From assembly GCF_022524485.1 (NCBI RefSeq), contig NZ_JAKXMK010000009.1, forward strand, positions 62,001 through 126,000: a stretch of 64,000 nucleotides of DNA, written 5' to 3'. Below the pieces are notes generated by a model, which worked only from the letters and a program-made list of their open reading frames with translations, was not told where the DNA came from and made no database searches. This DNA comes from Pseudonocardia alaniniphila. Lineage in GTDB: Bacteria; Actinomycetota; Actinomycetes; Mycobacteriales; Pseudonocardiaceae. The first letter of the stretch is position 1. Every line of letters starts with the position of its first letter. Positions 8,228 to 21,923 of this stretch are shown here, in pieces. The translations under genes were made by a program, and so were the position numbers.

Positions 8228-10015
8228 ATGACCTCCGATCCGCAGCAGATCGACACGGACGGTTCCGGCAACGGGGCCGCCGATCCTGCCGCCGAGAAGA
8301 ACACCTCCGGCAGCGGCGTCCAGGCCGTGCCCTACACGCCTGCCGACCCGGACGCGCCGCACGTGCGCACGGCCCGGGTGACGGTCGACGCAGGTGACGA
8401 CCGCGGCGTGCTCGACCGTCCGTGGGCGAGCCTCGGCTACGACGAGATCAACTGGACCTACACCCCGCAGGGCCGCCGGACCCTGGGGACGATCGGCGGC
8501 TTCGCCGAGACGCCTTACCACGTCCGCCCGCACTACATCTTCAACAGCGGCACGGGCCTCGGTCTCCTGCACTGGGGGAGCGGGAACGTCTACCACGAGG
8601 ACGCGGACGGCAACCCGTTCTACGACTTCACGATCGCCGATCTCACCTACGACACGATCGTCGGGACCGGCCATCACCCGCTGGTCGAGCTGGCGTTCAC
8701 CCCGCGCGCGCTGGTGCCGGACAGGGCGAAGGAGGAGTTCGCGTTCGAGAGCAGCCCCACCCTCTACAGCGAGTACGAGGCGGGCTGGTGGTCCTACCCG
8801 CCGAAGGACTACGCGAAGTGGGGCGGGCTCGTGGCGGCGCTGGCGCAGCACTGCCTGGAGCGCTACGGCGAGGAGGAGATGTCGCACTGGCTGTGGGAGC
8901 TGTGGAACGAGCCCGACATCTCCTACTGGCGCGGCACCCCCGAGGAGTTCCACGATCTGTACGAGGTGGCCGCGAAGGCGATCCGCAGTGTGCTGCCCAC
9001 CGCGCGCGTCGGCGGGCCCACCGTGACCGGCGGGGACAAGGGGGTCACGTTCCTGCGTGGCTTCCTGACCGCGTGCTCGGAGCGGGACCTGCCGCTGGAC
9101 TTCGTCTCGTTCCACACCAAGGGGGCGGCGTTCTCGCCGTGGCGCACCTACGGGCCGATCGGCGCGCCGGCACCGACGAAGCAGTCGCCATCGATGGCGA
9201 AGATGCTGCGGGAGATCGATCGCATGCTCGCGGTGATGGAGGAGTTTCCGGCCTACACGGGGCTGCCCGCGATCGTGGACGAGTGTGATGCGTCGGTGCC
9301 CGCGCACTGGGGGATCTACGACAACGCGAACTTCGCCTATCGCAACAACGAGTACTACCCGGTGTTCCAGGCGAAGCTGATGAAGAAGGTCCTCGACCTG
9401 AACGCGCGTCACGCTGCGCAGGTCGCGGAGGCGACCACGTGGAGCTTCTCCATGGAGGGCGAGCGCTACTTCGAGGGCACCCGCAGCTTCGTCACCGCGT
9501 CGGGCATCGAGAAGCCGCTGATGAACGCCTACCGGGCGTTCGCCCAGCTCGGTGATCGGCGCATCGGGGCCACGTCGGACGCTGCCGTGGCTGTGGACGA
9601 CCTGACCGTCGTCGGCGCCGGTCTGGCGGAGGAGGTCGACGTGCTGGCCGGCAGGTCGTCGGCCGACGGCCGCGTCGCGGTGCTCGTCTGGCGCCACGCC
9701 GACGACCAGTACGCGGAAGACGACGCGCCCACCGTCGTCGACCTGCAGGTCGACGGGCTGACGCCGGGTGCCTGGACGCTGCAGCACTGGCGGATCGACC
9801 GTGATCACAGCAACAGCCACACGGTGTGGCAGAGCGTCGGCGCCCCACAGGACCCGACGGCGGAGCAACTCGCCACGATCACGCAGCGGCAGGGGCTCGA
9901 GCGGCTCGCCGACGACGTGCGTGTCACGGCCGACGGCGGCGCGCTGACGCTGCAGGTGCAGCTCCCTCTGCCCTCGCTCAGCCTGCTGGTGCTGATCCCG
10001 GGAGAGGGCGCCTGA
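8228..10015 (+). CDS. GH39-family glycosidase (beta-xylosidase-like)
   Basis: This is a cytoplasmic retaining glycoside hydrolase of 595 residues with no signal peptide, so it should act on imported oligosaccharide. The TIM-barrel catalytic acid/base is in L-W-N-E-P-D-I-S-Y (Glu near residue 228). The nucleophile is most likely the Glu in I-V-D-E-C-D (near 352), followed by a C-terminal beta-sandwich. G-G-P-T-V-T-G-G and F-V-S-F-H are further GH39 landmarks. Family members act on beta-xylosides or alpha-L-iduronides; the pentose-oxidation genes downstream favour a xyloside. The polar 40-residue N-terminal extension (with P-A-A-E-K-N) looks disordered. Confidence 0.75.
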   Translation: MTSDPQQIDTDGSGNGAADPAAEKNTSGSGVQAVPYTPADPDAPHVRTARVTVDAGDDRGVLDRPWASLGYDEINWTYTPQGRRTLGTIGGFAETPYHVRPHYIFNSGTGLGLLHWGSGNVYHEDADGNPFYDFTIADLTYDTIVGTGHHPLVELAFTPRALVPDRAKEEFAFESSPTLYSEYEAGWWSYPPKDYAKWGGLVAALAQHCLERYGEEEMSHWLWELWNEPDISYWRGTPEEFHDLYEVAAKAIRSVLPTARVGGPTVTGGDKGVTFLRGFLTACSERDLPLDFVSFHTKGAAFSPWRTYGPIGAPAPTKQSPSMAKMLREIDRMLAVMEEFPAYTGLPAIVDECDASVPAHWGIYDNANFAYRNNEYYPVFQAKLMKKVLDLNARHAAQVAEATTWSFSMEGERYFEGTRSFVTASGIEKPLMNAYRAFAQLGDRRIGATSDAAVAVDDLTVVGAGLAEEVDVLAGRSSADGRVAVLVWRHADDQYAEDDAPTVVDLQVDGLTPGAWTLQHWRIDRDHSNSHTVWQSVGAPQDPTAEQLATITQRQGLERLADDVRVTADGGALTLQVQLPLPSLSLLVLIPGEGA

Positions 10016-10016
10016 C

Positions 10017-11453
10017 GTGCCCGACCAGCTGTTCATCGGGGGTGAATGGCGGGACGCGTCGGACGGCCGCACGATCGACGTCCTCGACCCGGCCACCGAG
10101 CAGGTCGTGGCCACGGTGCCGGACGCATCCGACGCCGACCTCGACGCCGTCCTCGCCGCGGCGGACTCGGGGTTCGACACATGGCGGCGTGCGTCTCCTA
10201 CCCAGCGCTCCGAGGTGCTCGCCCGCGCGGCATCGCTGCTGCTGGAGCGCACGGAGGAGATCGCCGCCGTCCTGACCCAGGAGCAGGGCAAGCCGCTCGA
10301 CGAGGCGAGGGCGGAGGTGCGTCAGTCCGCCGAGCAGTTCAGCTGGTTCGCGGGCGAGGCCGTGCGCGCCTACGGGCGGGTGCTCGCCACCGAGCCGGGG
10401 CGCCGGTCGTGGGTCGAGCGGCGGCCGGTCGGCCCGGTGGCCGCGTTCACGGCGTGGAACTTCCCTGCGTCGCTGCCCGCCCGCAAGCTTGCGCCCGCCG
10501 TCGCGTTCGGCTGCAGCATCGTCGTGTGCCCTGCTGTGGAGGCACCGCGCACGGCTATGGAGCTGGTGGCGACCCTGGCCGACGCCGGCGTGCCGGACGG
10601 CGTGGTCAACCTGATCACCGGCGAGCCGCCCCGCGTCAGTGCGCGGCTGATCGAGTCGGACGTGATCGCGAAGATCAGCCTGACCGGCTCGGTGCCGGTG
10701 GGCCGGCAGCTCGTGCGGCTCTCCGCCGAGCGGCTCCAACCGCTCACGCTGGAGCTCGGCGGCCACGCCCCGGTGCTGGTTCTCGACGATCTGGACGACG
10801 AGGCGGTCGACCGCGCCGCTGCCGCGGTGGTCCGCTCGAAGTTCCGCAACGCGGGCCAGGTCTGCATCTCGCCGAGCCGGATCTTCGTGCAGGACGCCGT
10901 CCACGACCGGCTCGTCGCCGCGGTCGAACGGCTGGTCGGGCAGCTGCGGGTCGGGCCAGGTACCGACCCGGGCAGCGACGTCGGCCCGCTCGCCAACGCG
11001 CGGCGGCGCGCCGCCGTGGCCGAACTGGTCGAGAAGGCCGCGGCCGGCGGAGCCACCGTGCGGTGTGGCGGCCGGGCGCCGGACGGGCCGGGCTTCTTCT
11101 TCCTGCCCACGGTGCTCACCGACGTTCCCGCGGACGCCGCCGTGCTGCGCGACGAACCGTTCGGGCCGGTCCTTCCCGTGCTGCGGTTCGGCACCCTGGA
11201 CGAAGGGCTCGACCGTGCCAACAACGTGCCGTACGGGCTCGCGGCGTACGTCTACACCACCGACCTCGGTCGCGCCGACGCCGCGGTGGCGGGCCTGGAC
11301 GTGGGCATGATCGGGGTGAACGAGACGGCACTCGCCTCGGCCGCGTCACCGTTCGGAGGAGTCGGGCTCTCTGGCTACGGCCGGGAGGGCGGCACCGAGA
11401 GCATCGAGGCGTACACCGTCGCCACCGCAGTGACATCGAGGGGAAGGCCGTGA
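10017..11453 (+). CDS. NAD(P)-dependent aldehyde dehydrogenase, probable 2-oxoglutarate-semialdehyde dehydrogenase
   Basis: This is an ALDH-superfamily enzyme of 478 residues that oxidises an aldehyde to its acid in the cytoplasm. The catalytic Cys is in N-A-G-Q-V-C-I-S (near residue 282) and the general-base Glu in L-T-L-E-L-G-G (near 246). The cofactor-binding stretch reads V-V-C-P-A-V-E-A-P, where most relatives have K-P-A/S-E; the lysine is replaced by cysteine. The start is GTG 10017, one base after the GH39 stop. Position between a GH39 and DapA/IlvD-family genes suggests the last step of the non-phosphorylative pentose pathway. Glyceraldehyde or another aldehyde as substrate remains possible. 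Confidence 0.8.
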   Translation: MPDQLFIGGEWRDASDGRTIDVLDPATEQVVATVPDASDADLDAVLAAADSGFDTWRRASPTQRSEVLARAASLLLERTEEIAAVLTQEQGKPLDEARAEVRQSAEQFSWFAGEAVRAYGRVLATEPGRRSWVERRPVGPVAAFTAWNFPASLPARKLAPAVAFGCSIVVCPAVEAPRTAMELVATLADAGVPDGVVNLITGEPPRVSARLIESDVIAKISLTGSVPVGRQLVRLSAERLQPLTLELGGHAPVLVLDDLDDEAVDRAAAAVVRSKFRNAGQVCISPSRIFVQDAVHDRLVAAVERLVGQLRVGPGTDPGSDVGPLANARRRAAVAELVEKAAAGGATVRCGGRAPDGPGFFFLPTVLTDVPADAAVLRDEPFGPVLPVLRFGTLDEGLDRANNVPYGLAAYVYTTDLGRADAAVAGLDVGMIGVNETALASAASPFGGVGLSGYGREGGTESIEAYTVATAVTSRGRP

Positions 11454-12381
11454 GCAGTAGCAGGGAACCGCTTTCTGCCGGGGTGTGGGGAGTGCTGGCC
11501 ACGCCGCTGAGCGCCGACGGATCCGCCGTGGACACCGAGTCCCTCGCCCGCCAGGTGCAGCACTACGCGCGGATCGGCGCCACCGGGCTCACCGTGCTCG
11601 GCGTGTTCGGCGAGGCGGCCCGGCTCACGCCCGACGAGCGGCGGACCGTCGTGGAGACGGTGGTGGCGGCAGACCCGCAGCTGCCGCTGGTGGTCGGGGT
11701 CAGCGCGCTCGAGACCGATGCGGCCTGCGCCGAGGCGGACAACGTGCTCGACCTGGTGGACGGGCGGCTGGCCGGGCTGATGGTGCAGGTCGCGTCGCCC
11801 GACCCGGCCGAGCTCGCCCGGCAGCTGACGACGGTCGCCGACCGGACGGGACAAGGGATCGTCGTCCAGGACTACCCGATCATGAGCGGTGTCTCGATCG
11901 CCGCGCGCGATCTGGTCGACGCCGTCCGGCGAGTGCACGCGGTGACGGCGGTGAAGTCCGAGTCCTCGCCCAGCCCGCCCGCCGTGGCTGAGCTCGTCGC
12001 GGGTGTCGAGGTTCCCGTGTTCGGCGGGCTCGGCGGCACGTGCCTGCTCGACGAGCTCGCGGTCGGTGCGGCCGGCGCGATGACCGGCTTCTCCGTGCCC
12101 GAGGGGCTGCTCGCTTGCGTCGCGGCATATCGGTCCGGTGGGTTCGGAGCCGCTCGTGACGTGTGGCGCGACTACCTGCCGCTGGTGAACTTCGAGTTCC
12201 AGCAGGGCATCGCGCTCGGGCTGCGCAAGCACAGCCTGGTGCTGCGTGGGCTGATCCGGCACGACGCGGTGCGCCCGCCCGCACGGGCGATCCCGCCGCG
12301 CATCCTCGAGCTGCTCGCGGAACATCTGCGCAGTACCCCGGGTGACGTGCTCGAGGGCGCAGCGGCGTCCGGGAGGGAGGG

Positions 12382-12385
<4 letters not shown>
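11450..12385 (+). CDS. DapA/NanA-family lyase, probable 2-keto-3-deoxy-pentonate dehydratase
   Basis: This is a class I aldolase-fold Schiff-base enzyme of 311 residues. The reactive lysine is in V-T-A-V-K-S-E-S (residue 169), and the N-terminus G-V-W-G-V-L-A-T-P-L is the usual first strand. V-V-Q-D-Y-P-I-M-S-G and Y-L-P-L-V-N-F-E-F-Q-Q-G resemble, from memory of the family, the L-2-keto-3-deoxyarabonate dehydratase group more than true dihydrodipicolinate synthase. The expected product is 2-oxoglutarate semialdehyde, the substrate for the aldehyde dehydrogenase upstream. The GTG start overlaps the ALDH stop and its own stop overlaps the next start (ATGA), so the genes are coupled. An aldolase activity on a keto-deoxy sugar acid is the alternative. 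Confidence 0.75.
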
Positions 12386-17038
<4,653 letters not shown>

Positions 17039-17101
17039 CGTCGTGCGGGCGTGTCCGGCCACGCGGATCGCCCGACGAGGGGAGGGTCGAGAATTCCGAG
17101 C

Positions 17102-18256
17102 ATGAACGACGGCGAGCTGACGGTGGTGGACGGCGCCGCGGTCGTGCCGCCCGTGCGGCGCGGGCGGCGGGTGTCGATAGCCGACGTCGCCCGCCGCGCC
17201 GGGGTGTCCGCCCAGACCGTCTCCCGCGTCTCGAACGGTTTCCCCGGCGTCGTCGAGTCGACCCGGGACACGGTGCTGGCCGCCATGGCCGAACTCGGCT
17301 ACCGGCCGAACAGCGCGGCCCGCGCCCTCAAACGCGGGGAGTTCCGCACGATCGGTGTCATCGTCTTCTCGTTGTCCACCACGGGAAGCACGCGCACCGT
17401 GGAGGGCATCGCCACGTCGGCGGCCGAAGCGGGATATGCGATCACGTTGCTGCCCGTCGCGGTGCCGACGCAGGGCAGCCTCCGCGGTGCCTTCACCCGC
17501 CTCGAAGAGCTGGCGGTCGACGCGGTGATCATCGTCATGGAGATGCACCTCCTCGACAGCGCCGCCATCGACCTGCCGCGGGGAATGCCCGTGGTCGTCG
17601 GCGACTACGACGCGGGTGCCAGATACAGCGTCGTCGACACCGACCAGACGGGCGGAGCACGTGCCGCCGTGCAGCACCTCCTGGACCTCGGTCATCGCAC
17701 GGTCTGGCACGTCGCCGGCCCGGCTGCGTCCTTCGCCGCGCAGCGCCGCGAGGAGTCCTGGGAGGCGACCCTCCGAGCCGCTGGGCTGGACGTACCCCCG
17801 GTGGTCCGCGGCGATTGGACCCCCGAGTCCGGATACCGCGCGGGGCTCCGCCTCGCCGATGAAGCCGATTGCACGGCGGTGTTCGCGGCGAACGACGAGA
17901 TGGCGCTCGGGGTGCTCCGCGCGATGCACGAGCGGGACCGTGCGGTGCCCGGCGACGTCAGCGTCGTCGGATTCGACGACATTCCGCATGCGGCCTCGTT
18001 CTTCCCGCCGCTGACGACGGTGCACCAGGACTTCGCCGAGGTCGGCCGCCAGTGCGTACAAGGCGTCCTGCGGCAGATCCGCACCGACGAGCCCGAGCAC
18101 GGCTTCACGATCGTTCCCAACCGGCTCGTGGTGCGCCGGAGCACCGCACCACCATCGCCGATGGTCGGGTCAGGCGAGCACGACGACCAGCCCGGCGCCG
18201 GCGGCCGCGTAGATGCCGGTGAGGACCGCCCGCATGGCCGGCCGCGAGGGACGTGA
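17102..18256 (+). CDS. LacI-family transcriptional regulator
   Basis: This is a sugar-responsive repressor of about 384 residues. The N-terminal helix-turn-helix reads V-S-I-A-D-V-A-R-R-A-G-V-S-A-Q-T-V-S-R-V, followed by the hinge G-Y-R-P-N-S-A-A-R-A-L and a periplasmic-binding-like effector domain (V-F-A-A-N-D-E-M-A-L-G; V-V-G-F-D-D-I-P). ATG 17102 is preferred over one at 17051 because a G-rich ribosome site sits between them. It lies 63 bases after the GH2 gene. The tandem palindromes at 4782-4810 are its likely operators. The last 87 bases overlap the convergent membrane gene, and the C-terminal tail past R-R-S-T-A-P-P looks like run-on sequence. Confidence 0.9.
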   Translation: MNDGELTVVDGAAVVPPVRRGRRVSIADVARRAGVSAQTVSRVSNGFPGVVESTRDTVLAAMAELGYRPNSAARALKRGEFRTIGVIVFSLSTTGSTRTVEGIATSAAEAGYAITLLPVAVPTQGSLRGAFTRLEELAVDAVIIVMEMHLLDSAAIDLPRGMPVVVGDYDAGARYSVVDTDQTGGARAAVQHLLDLGHRTVWHVAGPAASFAAQRREESWEATLRAAGLDVPPVVRGDWTPESGYRAGLRLADEADCTAVFAANDEMALGVLRAMHERDRAVPGDVSVVGFDDIPHAASFFPPLTTVHQDFAEVGRQCVQGVLRQIRTDEPEHGFTIVPNRLVVRRSTAPPSPMVGSGEHDDQPGAGGRVDAGEDRPHGRPRGT

Positions 18257-18535
18257 GGTCGGGGCGTCCCAGCCCACCGTGGGCCAGCGCAGGATCACCC
18301 CGGCGATCCCGATCCCGACAGCCACCGCCGCGATCACCCACACCCAGGACAGCAGGCCCGGCGGCGGAACGACCGCACGCATGAACGCCAGCGCCACGAC
18401 GGCGTCCACGGTGGAACTGACGAGCACGAATCTGCTGGGCGCCGCGAAAGCCCCCCGGGACCACGCCCGCAGCACCTGAATGCCGATCATGATTCCTGCG
18501 AACAACCACAGCCCGATTCCCAGCACCGCGATCAT
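18170..18535 (-). CDS. Small integral membrane protein
   Basis: A 121-residue protein that I do not recognise. It has four hydrophobic segments: residues 1-20, about 36-56, about 62-82 and about 101-121, the last running to the C-terminus V-V-V-L-A. A loop with R-W-P-T-V-G-W-D separates the third and fourth. Its ATG overlaps the stop of the beta-lactamase-like gene (ATGA), so it is translated from the same message. Its 3' end overlaps the LacI gene on the other strand. Coupling to a serine hydrolase suggests a partner or immunity-like role, but nothing in the sequence shows it. Confidence 0.6.
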   Translation of the reverse strand: MIAVLGIGLWLFAGIMIGIQVLRAWSRGAFAAPSRFVLVSSTVDAVVALAFMRAVVPPPGLLSWVWVIAAVAVGIGIAGVILRWPTVGWDAPTSRPSRPAMRAVLTGIYAAAGAGLVVVLA

Positions 18536-19657
18536 GCCTCGCCTCCGATGCGCTCCAGCAGGGCGAACCCCGTCGTTGTCAGCCGGTTGAGCGATTCCCC
18601 CGCGGCGGACAGCACCACGACGGCGGCGCCCGCCTCCCGGTCGATCCCGAGAAACGAGGAGAACCCGCCGGTGCCTCCGTTGTGCCAGACGACCGTGGTT
18701 CCGGTCGCGGGTATGGGCCTCGTGAACCAGGCCCATCCGATGCTGTCCTCGGCGTCGAAGGTGCTTCGAGAGGTGAGGGCGCCGATGCCGGGCGCGCTGC
18801 CGTCGAGCAGCGCTCGGGCGAGGGCGGCCATGTCCGTGATGTGAGCCCTGGCACCGCCTGCGGGGCCGAGTGCCTCGCCGAGCCACTGGTCGGCGAGGCG
18901 GCCGCCTTCCGTCTCGCCCCGCAGGTCGCGCGGGCCCAGCTCAGCGGCGGAGACGGGAACGATGGTGTCGTCCATTCCGAGCGGGGTGAGCACGCGCTCG
19001 GCCAGCAGCTGTGGGTAGGGCGCCCCGCCGGCCGCGGCGAGCGCGGCGCCCAGCAACTCGAAACCGACGTTGGAGTACGTGGCAGGCGGGGCGTCGGGAT
19101 CGACGCCGGCGAGTTCGGCGAGGAGCTGCGGGAGCGTCGCGATGTGCGGGTTCCCGGCCGAGAGCCCGTTCCAGGCGCCCCGGAGATACTGCGCGACGGT
19201 CGGTGGCTGTTTGGGCAGGCCCGAGTGGTGCGTGGCGAGCTGGGCGAGGGTCACCCCGGCGACCGGTCCGTCGACCGGGACGAGATCGCCGAGCCGCGTG
19301 TCGGCCGTGACCTCGCCGCGCCCGATCATGTCGGCGAACAGCAGGCCGGCCCTTGCTGATCGATCCGATCTCGAATCGGTCGTCGAGACCGGCGCCTATC
19401 GCCACGGTGCGCGTGCCGTCCCTGGTGACGGCGGCGACGGCGAGCGCCGGTTGCTCCTCTCCGACGACGTCACGGGCGAGCGTCGCGAGCGCCGCGTCCC
19501 CGACGTGGTGGTCGGGGAGCCGGGTCGGGGCGGGCCGTGCCACGAGCCCGACCCCAAGAGCCAGCGCGGCGCACACCGCCACGACGACAGCAGCTGCTCT
19601 GGAGCGGGGCCGGGATGGTGGTGGTGCGTGCGGCGAGATGGTCGATGAGCTGGTCAC
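18532..19657 (-). pseudogene. Serine beta-lactamase-like hydrolase, frameshifted after the active serine
   Basis: This is a class C beta-lactamase / DD-peptidase-fold protein. From GTG 19657 (GGGGGAGGAAG upstream) the frame gives a signal/anchor segment near residues 20-45 and then F-E-I-G-S-I-S-K with the S-x-x-K catalytic pair. Directly afterwards the frame is lost, and the rest continues in another frame as G-L-L-F-A-D-M-I-G-R-G. That part includes Y-S-N-V-G-F-E (Y-x-N motif) and W-H-N-G-G-T-G-G (third motif). Comparison with the usual S-x-x-K-T-x-T-G-L-L spacing suggests a 5-base loss near 19350. Both halves are otherwise intact, so decay is recent or there is a sequence error. Confidence 0.75.
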
Positions 19658-19685
19658 GGTGCTTCCTCCCCCTAGTGGTGCCGAT

Positions 19686-19703
19686 ATTACGAATTTACGT
19701 AAT
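19686..19703. promoter_or_regulatory. Palindromic operator-like site
   Basis: ATTACG-N6-CGTAAT is a perfect 6-bp inverted repeat with an AT-rich centre in otherwise GC-rich DNA. It lies 29 bases upstream of the beta-lactamase-like start and upstream of the divergent oxidoreductase gene. The shape fits a PadR, MarR or TetR site; no such regulator is adjacent. Confidence 0.5.
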
Positions 19704-19809
19704 CGCTGCAACCGACTTCTGGGGGCGTTCCCAATCAGCTCGCGGAGGACGGTGAACCTGGCACCCTGGTCCGCCACGCATGTCGCAGCGGGGGGACGGT
19801 GCGGATCCG

Positions 19810-20877
19810 ATGACGATGGCGAGTGGCCCGCGATTGGGAGTCGTGGGTCTCAAGATGGGCCTCTACCTGGCGGATTGGTCGCGGCGCGTCGGTCTGCAGG
19901 TGGTGGCCGGCTGTGATCGCGACCCCGAGACCCGCGCCGCTGCGGCGGCCCGATTGCCCGATGCGGACCTGACCGCTCGGTGGGAGGACCTGCTCACCCT
20001 CGACCTCGACGGTGTGGTGCTGGCGAACGACTTCGACGCGCACGCGCCGCCGGCGATGGCGTTCCTCGCACAGGGTGTGCATGTGCTGTCCGAGTCCGCA
20101 GCCTGCACCACCGCGGAGGAGGGGCGCCGGCTCATCGAGGCTGTCGACGGTTCGGCTGCGACCTACTCACTGGCGGAGAACTACGTCGCCCACCCACACG
20201 TTCGCGCGATCCGGGAGGTGGTCAACCGCGGCGAGGTGGGCAGGGTCGAGCTGATCGAGGCGGACTACCTGCACGGCATGTCACCGGAGATGGTGGACGC
20301 GCTGATCGGGGACCCGTCGCACTGGAGGGGGCGCATCGCAGCCACCGCGTACTGCACCCACACGCTGTCCCCGGTGCTGGCGATCACCGGGGCGCGACCC
20401 GTGGAGGTCAGCGCATTCGCCGTGGACGAGACGAACCGACGCGCCGCGGTGGTCATGATGGTCCGGTTGTCCACCGGAGCGCTGGCCGTGACCCGGCACG
20501 GGTTCCTGCAGGGCGAAGCGGACAGCCACTGGAGTTGGGTGTCGGTGCGGGGCAGCCGCGGGCTGGTCGAGTCCGGACGCGGCCCGGGAGAGCGGGCCTG
20601 GTCGATCCGGGTTCGAACCGAGGGCTGGGCGAGCGACGACGGAGAGGTCCGCGACGAGGAGCGAACACCGCCGCCGCTGTTTCTGGCGGGTGACAAGGTC
20701 GAAAGGCGCGCCGAGGGGACGGCGCTGATGCTCACCGCGTTCCGCGCCACGATCGAGCACGGTGCGCTGCCGCTGGTTCCGGTGCGTCCGGCGGTGGCGG
20801 CATCGCTCGTCGGCGTCATGGGCGCCCAGTCGCTGGCGATCGGATCGCGACCCGTCCCGGTTCCCGGCATCGACTGA
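19810..20877 (+). CDS. Gfo/Idh/MocA-family oxidoreductase, divergent
   Basis: This is a Rossmann-fold sugar dehydrogenase-like protein of 355 residues. The dinucleotide loop reads G-V-V-G-L-K-M-G where the usual pattern is G-x-G-x-x-G. The catalytic E-K-P motif is replaced by S-E-S-A in H-V-L-S-E-S-A-A. H-W-R-G-R-I and T-A-Y-C-T-H-T occupy the place of the substrate-binding region. The start is uncertain: ATG 19810 has GGGGGGA upstream, while 19780 is in frame without a ribosome site. With the lysine missing, it may bind a sugar or nucleotide without normal hydride transfer. It could have supplied the missing dehydrogenase for the pentose operon, but the motif loss argues against that. Confidence 0.7.
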   Translation: MTMASGPRLGVVGLKMGLYLADWSRRVGLQVVAGCDRDPETRAAAAARLPDADLTARWEDLLTLDLDGVVLANDFDAHAPPAMAFLAQGVHVLSESAACTTAEEGRRLIEAVDGSAATYSLAENYVAHPHVRAIREVVNRGEVGRVELIEADYLHGMSPEMVDALIGDPSHWRGRIAATAYCTHTLSPVLAITGARPVEVSAFAVDETNRRAAVVMMVRLSTGALAVTRHGFLQGEADSHWSWVSVRGSRGLVESGRGPGERAWSIRVRTEGWASDDGEVRDEERTPPPLFLAGDKVERRAEGTALMLTAFRATIEHGALPLVPVRPAVAASLVGVMGAQSLAIGSRPVPVPGID

Positions 20878-21081
20878 TGATCCGGATCAGCCCGTCCCGG
20901 GACTCCGCCATGCGGGAAGCGGCTGCTGCGGGCAGGACTCGTCCCGCATGACCGTCGTCGCGGTGCTCGTCGGATTCAGGAGGACTCGCGGCGGACCAGT
21001 AGTCGGTAGGAGCGGCACGAGTAGACTTCCGCCGAGGAGTTATTGAGACGTCAGCTCCTCCGCACCCGATCGGAGGAACAA

Positions 21082-21831
21082 TTGGCCGCGGAAACGTCGG
21101 TCGGAGTGCAGTCGGTCGGGCGAGCCTTCCACCTGCTGCATCTGATGTCAGAGGCCGGAGGCCAGATGTCCATCAGTGAACTAGCCGCGGCGTCAGGCCT
21201 ACCGCTGCCGACGATCCACCGAATCATTCGCACCTTAACCGAGTCCGGCCATGTACGGCAGAACGCTTCACGGCAGTACACGCTCGGACCTCGGCTTGTC
21301 GGACTCGGTGAAAGCGCCTCGCGAATGCTGGCCGCCGGGTCCCAACCCGATCTGCGGGAGCTCGCTGATGTCGCTGGCGAGACAGCGAACATGGCCTTGT
21401 ACGACGGGGATCGGGCTGTGTACGTCGCCCAAGTTCCCTCGCACCACTCGATGCGCATGTTCACCGAGCTAGGACGCCGTGTCCACCTTCATGCCACGGG
21501 CGTGGGCAAGGCGCTGCTCTCGCAGATGCCCGACTCCGCGGTACGAAGGATCATGACTTCGACCGGCATGCCTGCGATGACGGATCGGACGATCACCGAT
21601 CTCGACGTTCTCCTGCAGGTCCTGGCCGAGATCCGCGAACGAGGCCACGCGGTCGACGACGGAGAACACGAGTTCGGTGTCCGCTGCGTCGCGGTTCCCG
21701 TACCCGACGCGCCGACGCTGACGGCGATCTCGGTGTCCGGGCCGGAAAGTCGACTCACTGCCGAAGTGATGGAGAGAGTGGTGCCGCTACTGCGCGCGAC
21801 CGCAACCGCCGTGGCCAAACGTTTCGCCTGA
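21082..21831 (+). CDS. IclR-family transcriptional regulator
   Basis: This is a 249-residue regulator with an N-terminal winged helix (V-Q-S-V-G-R-A-F-H-L-L; L-P-L-P-T-I-H-R-I-I-R-T-L) and the IclR effector domain (L-H-A-T-G-V-G-K-A-L-L; V-R-C-V-A-V-P-V). TTG 21082, with GGAGGA five bases upstream, matches the start of its paralogue; a TTG at 21043 is also in frame. It faces the second IclR gene tail to tail. Both are close in sequence and probably arose by duplication. Likely targets are the hydroxyacid/glyoxylate genes to the right. Confidence 0.87.
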   Translation: MAAETSVGVQSVGRAFHLLHLMSEAGGQMSISELAAASGLPLPTIHRIIRTLTESGHVRQNASRQYTLGPRLVGLGESASRMLAAGSQPDLRELADVAGETANMALYDGDRAVYVAQVPSHHSMRMFTELGRRVHLHATGVGKALLSQMPDSAVRRIMTSTGMPAMTDRTITDLDVLLQVLAEIRERGHAVDDGEHEFGVRCVAVPVPDAPTLTAISVSGPESRLTAEVMERVVPLLRATATAVAKRFA

Positions 21832-21923
21832 CAACGCCAGTGCGAGACCGATTCTGGTGACAGCAAGCTGATTCCGACCGCTTACCTCGTGACCCGGAAT
21901 GTCGAGGGCCGGGTAGGGCGGTC

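Noticed and set aside
8201..10291. Very long minus-strand open frame opposite the GH39 gene
   Set aside because: High-GC shadow of a real gene; composition is Arg/Val/Gly repeats with no domain pattern. The same holds for the long antisense frames at 12448-14250, 14024-16102 and 25617-28664.
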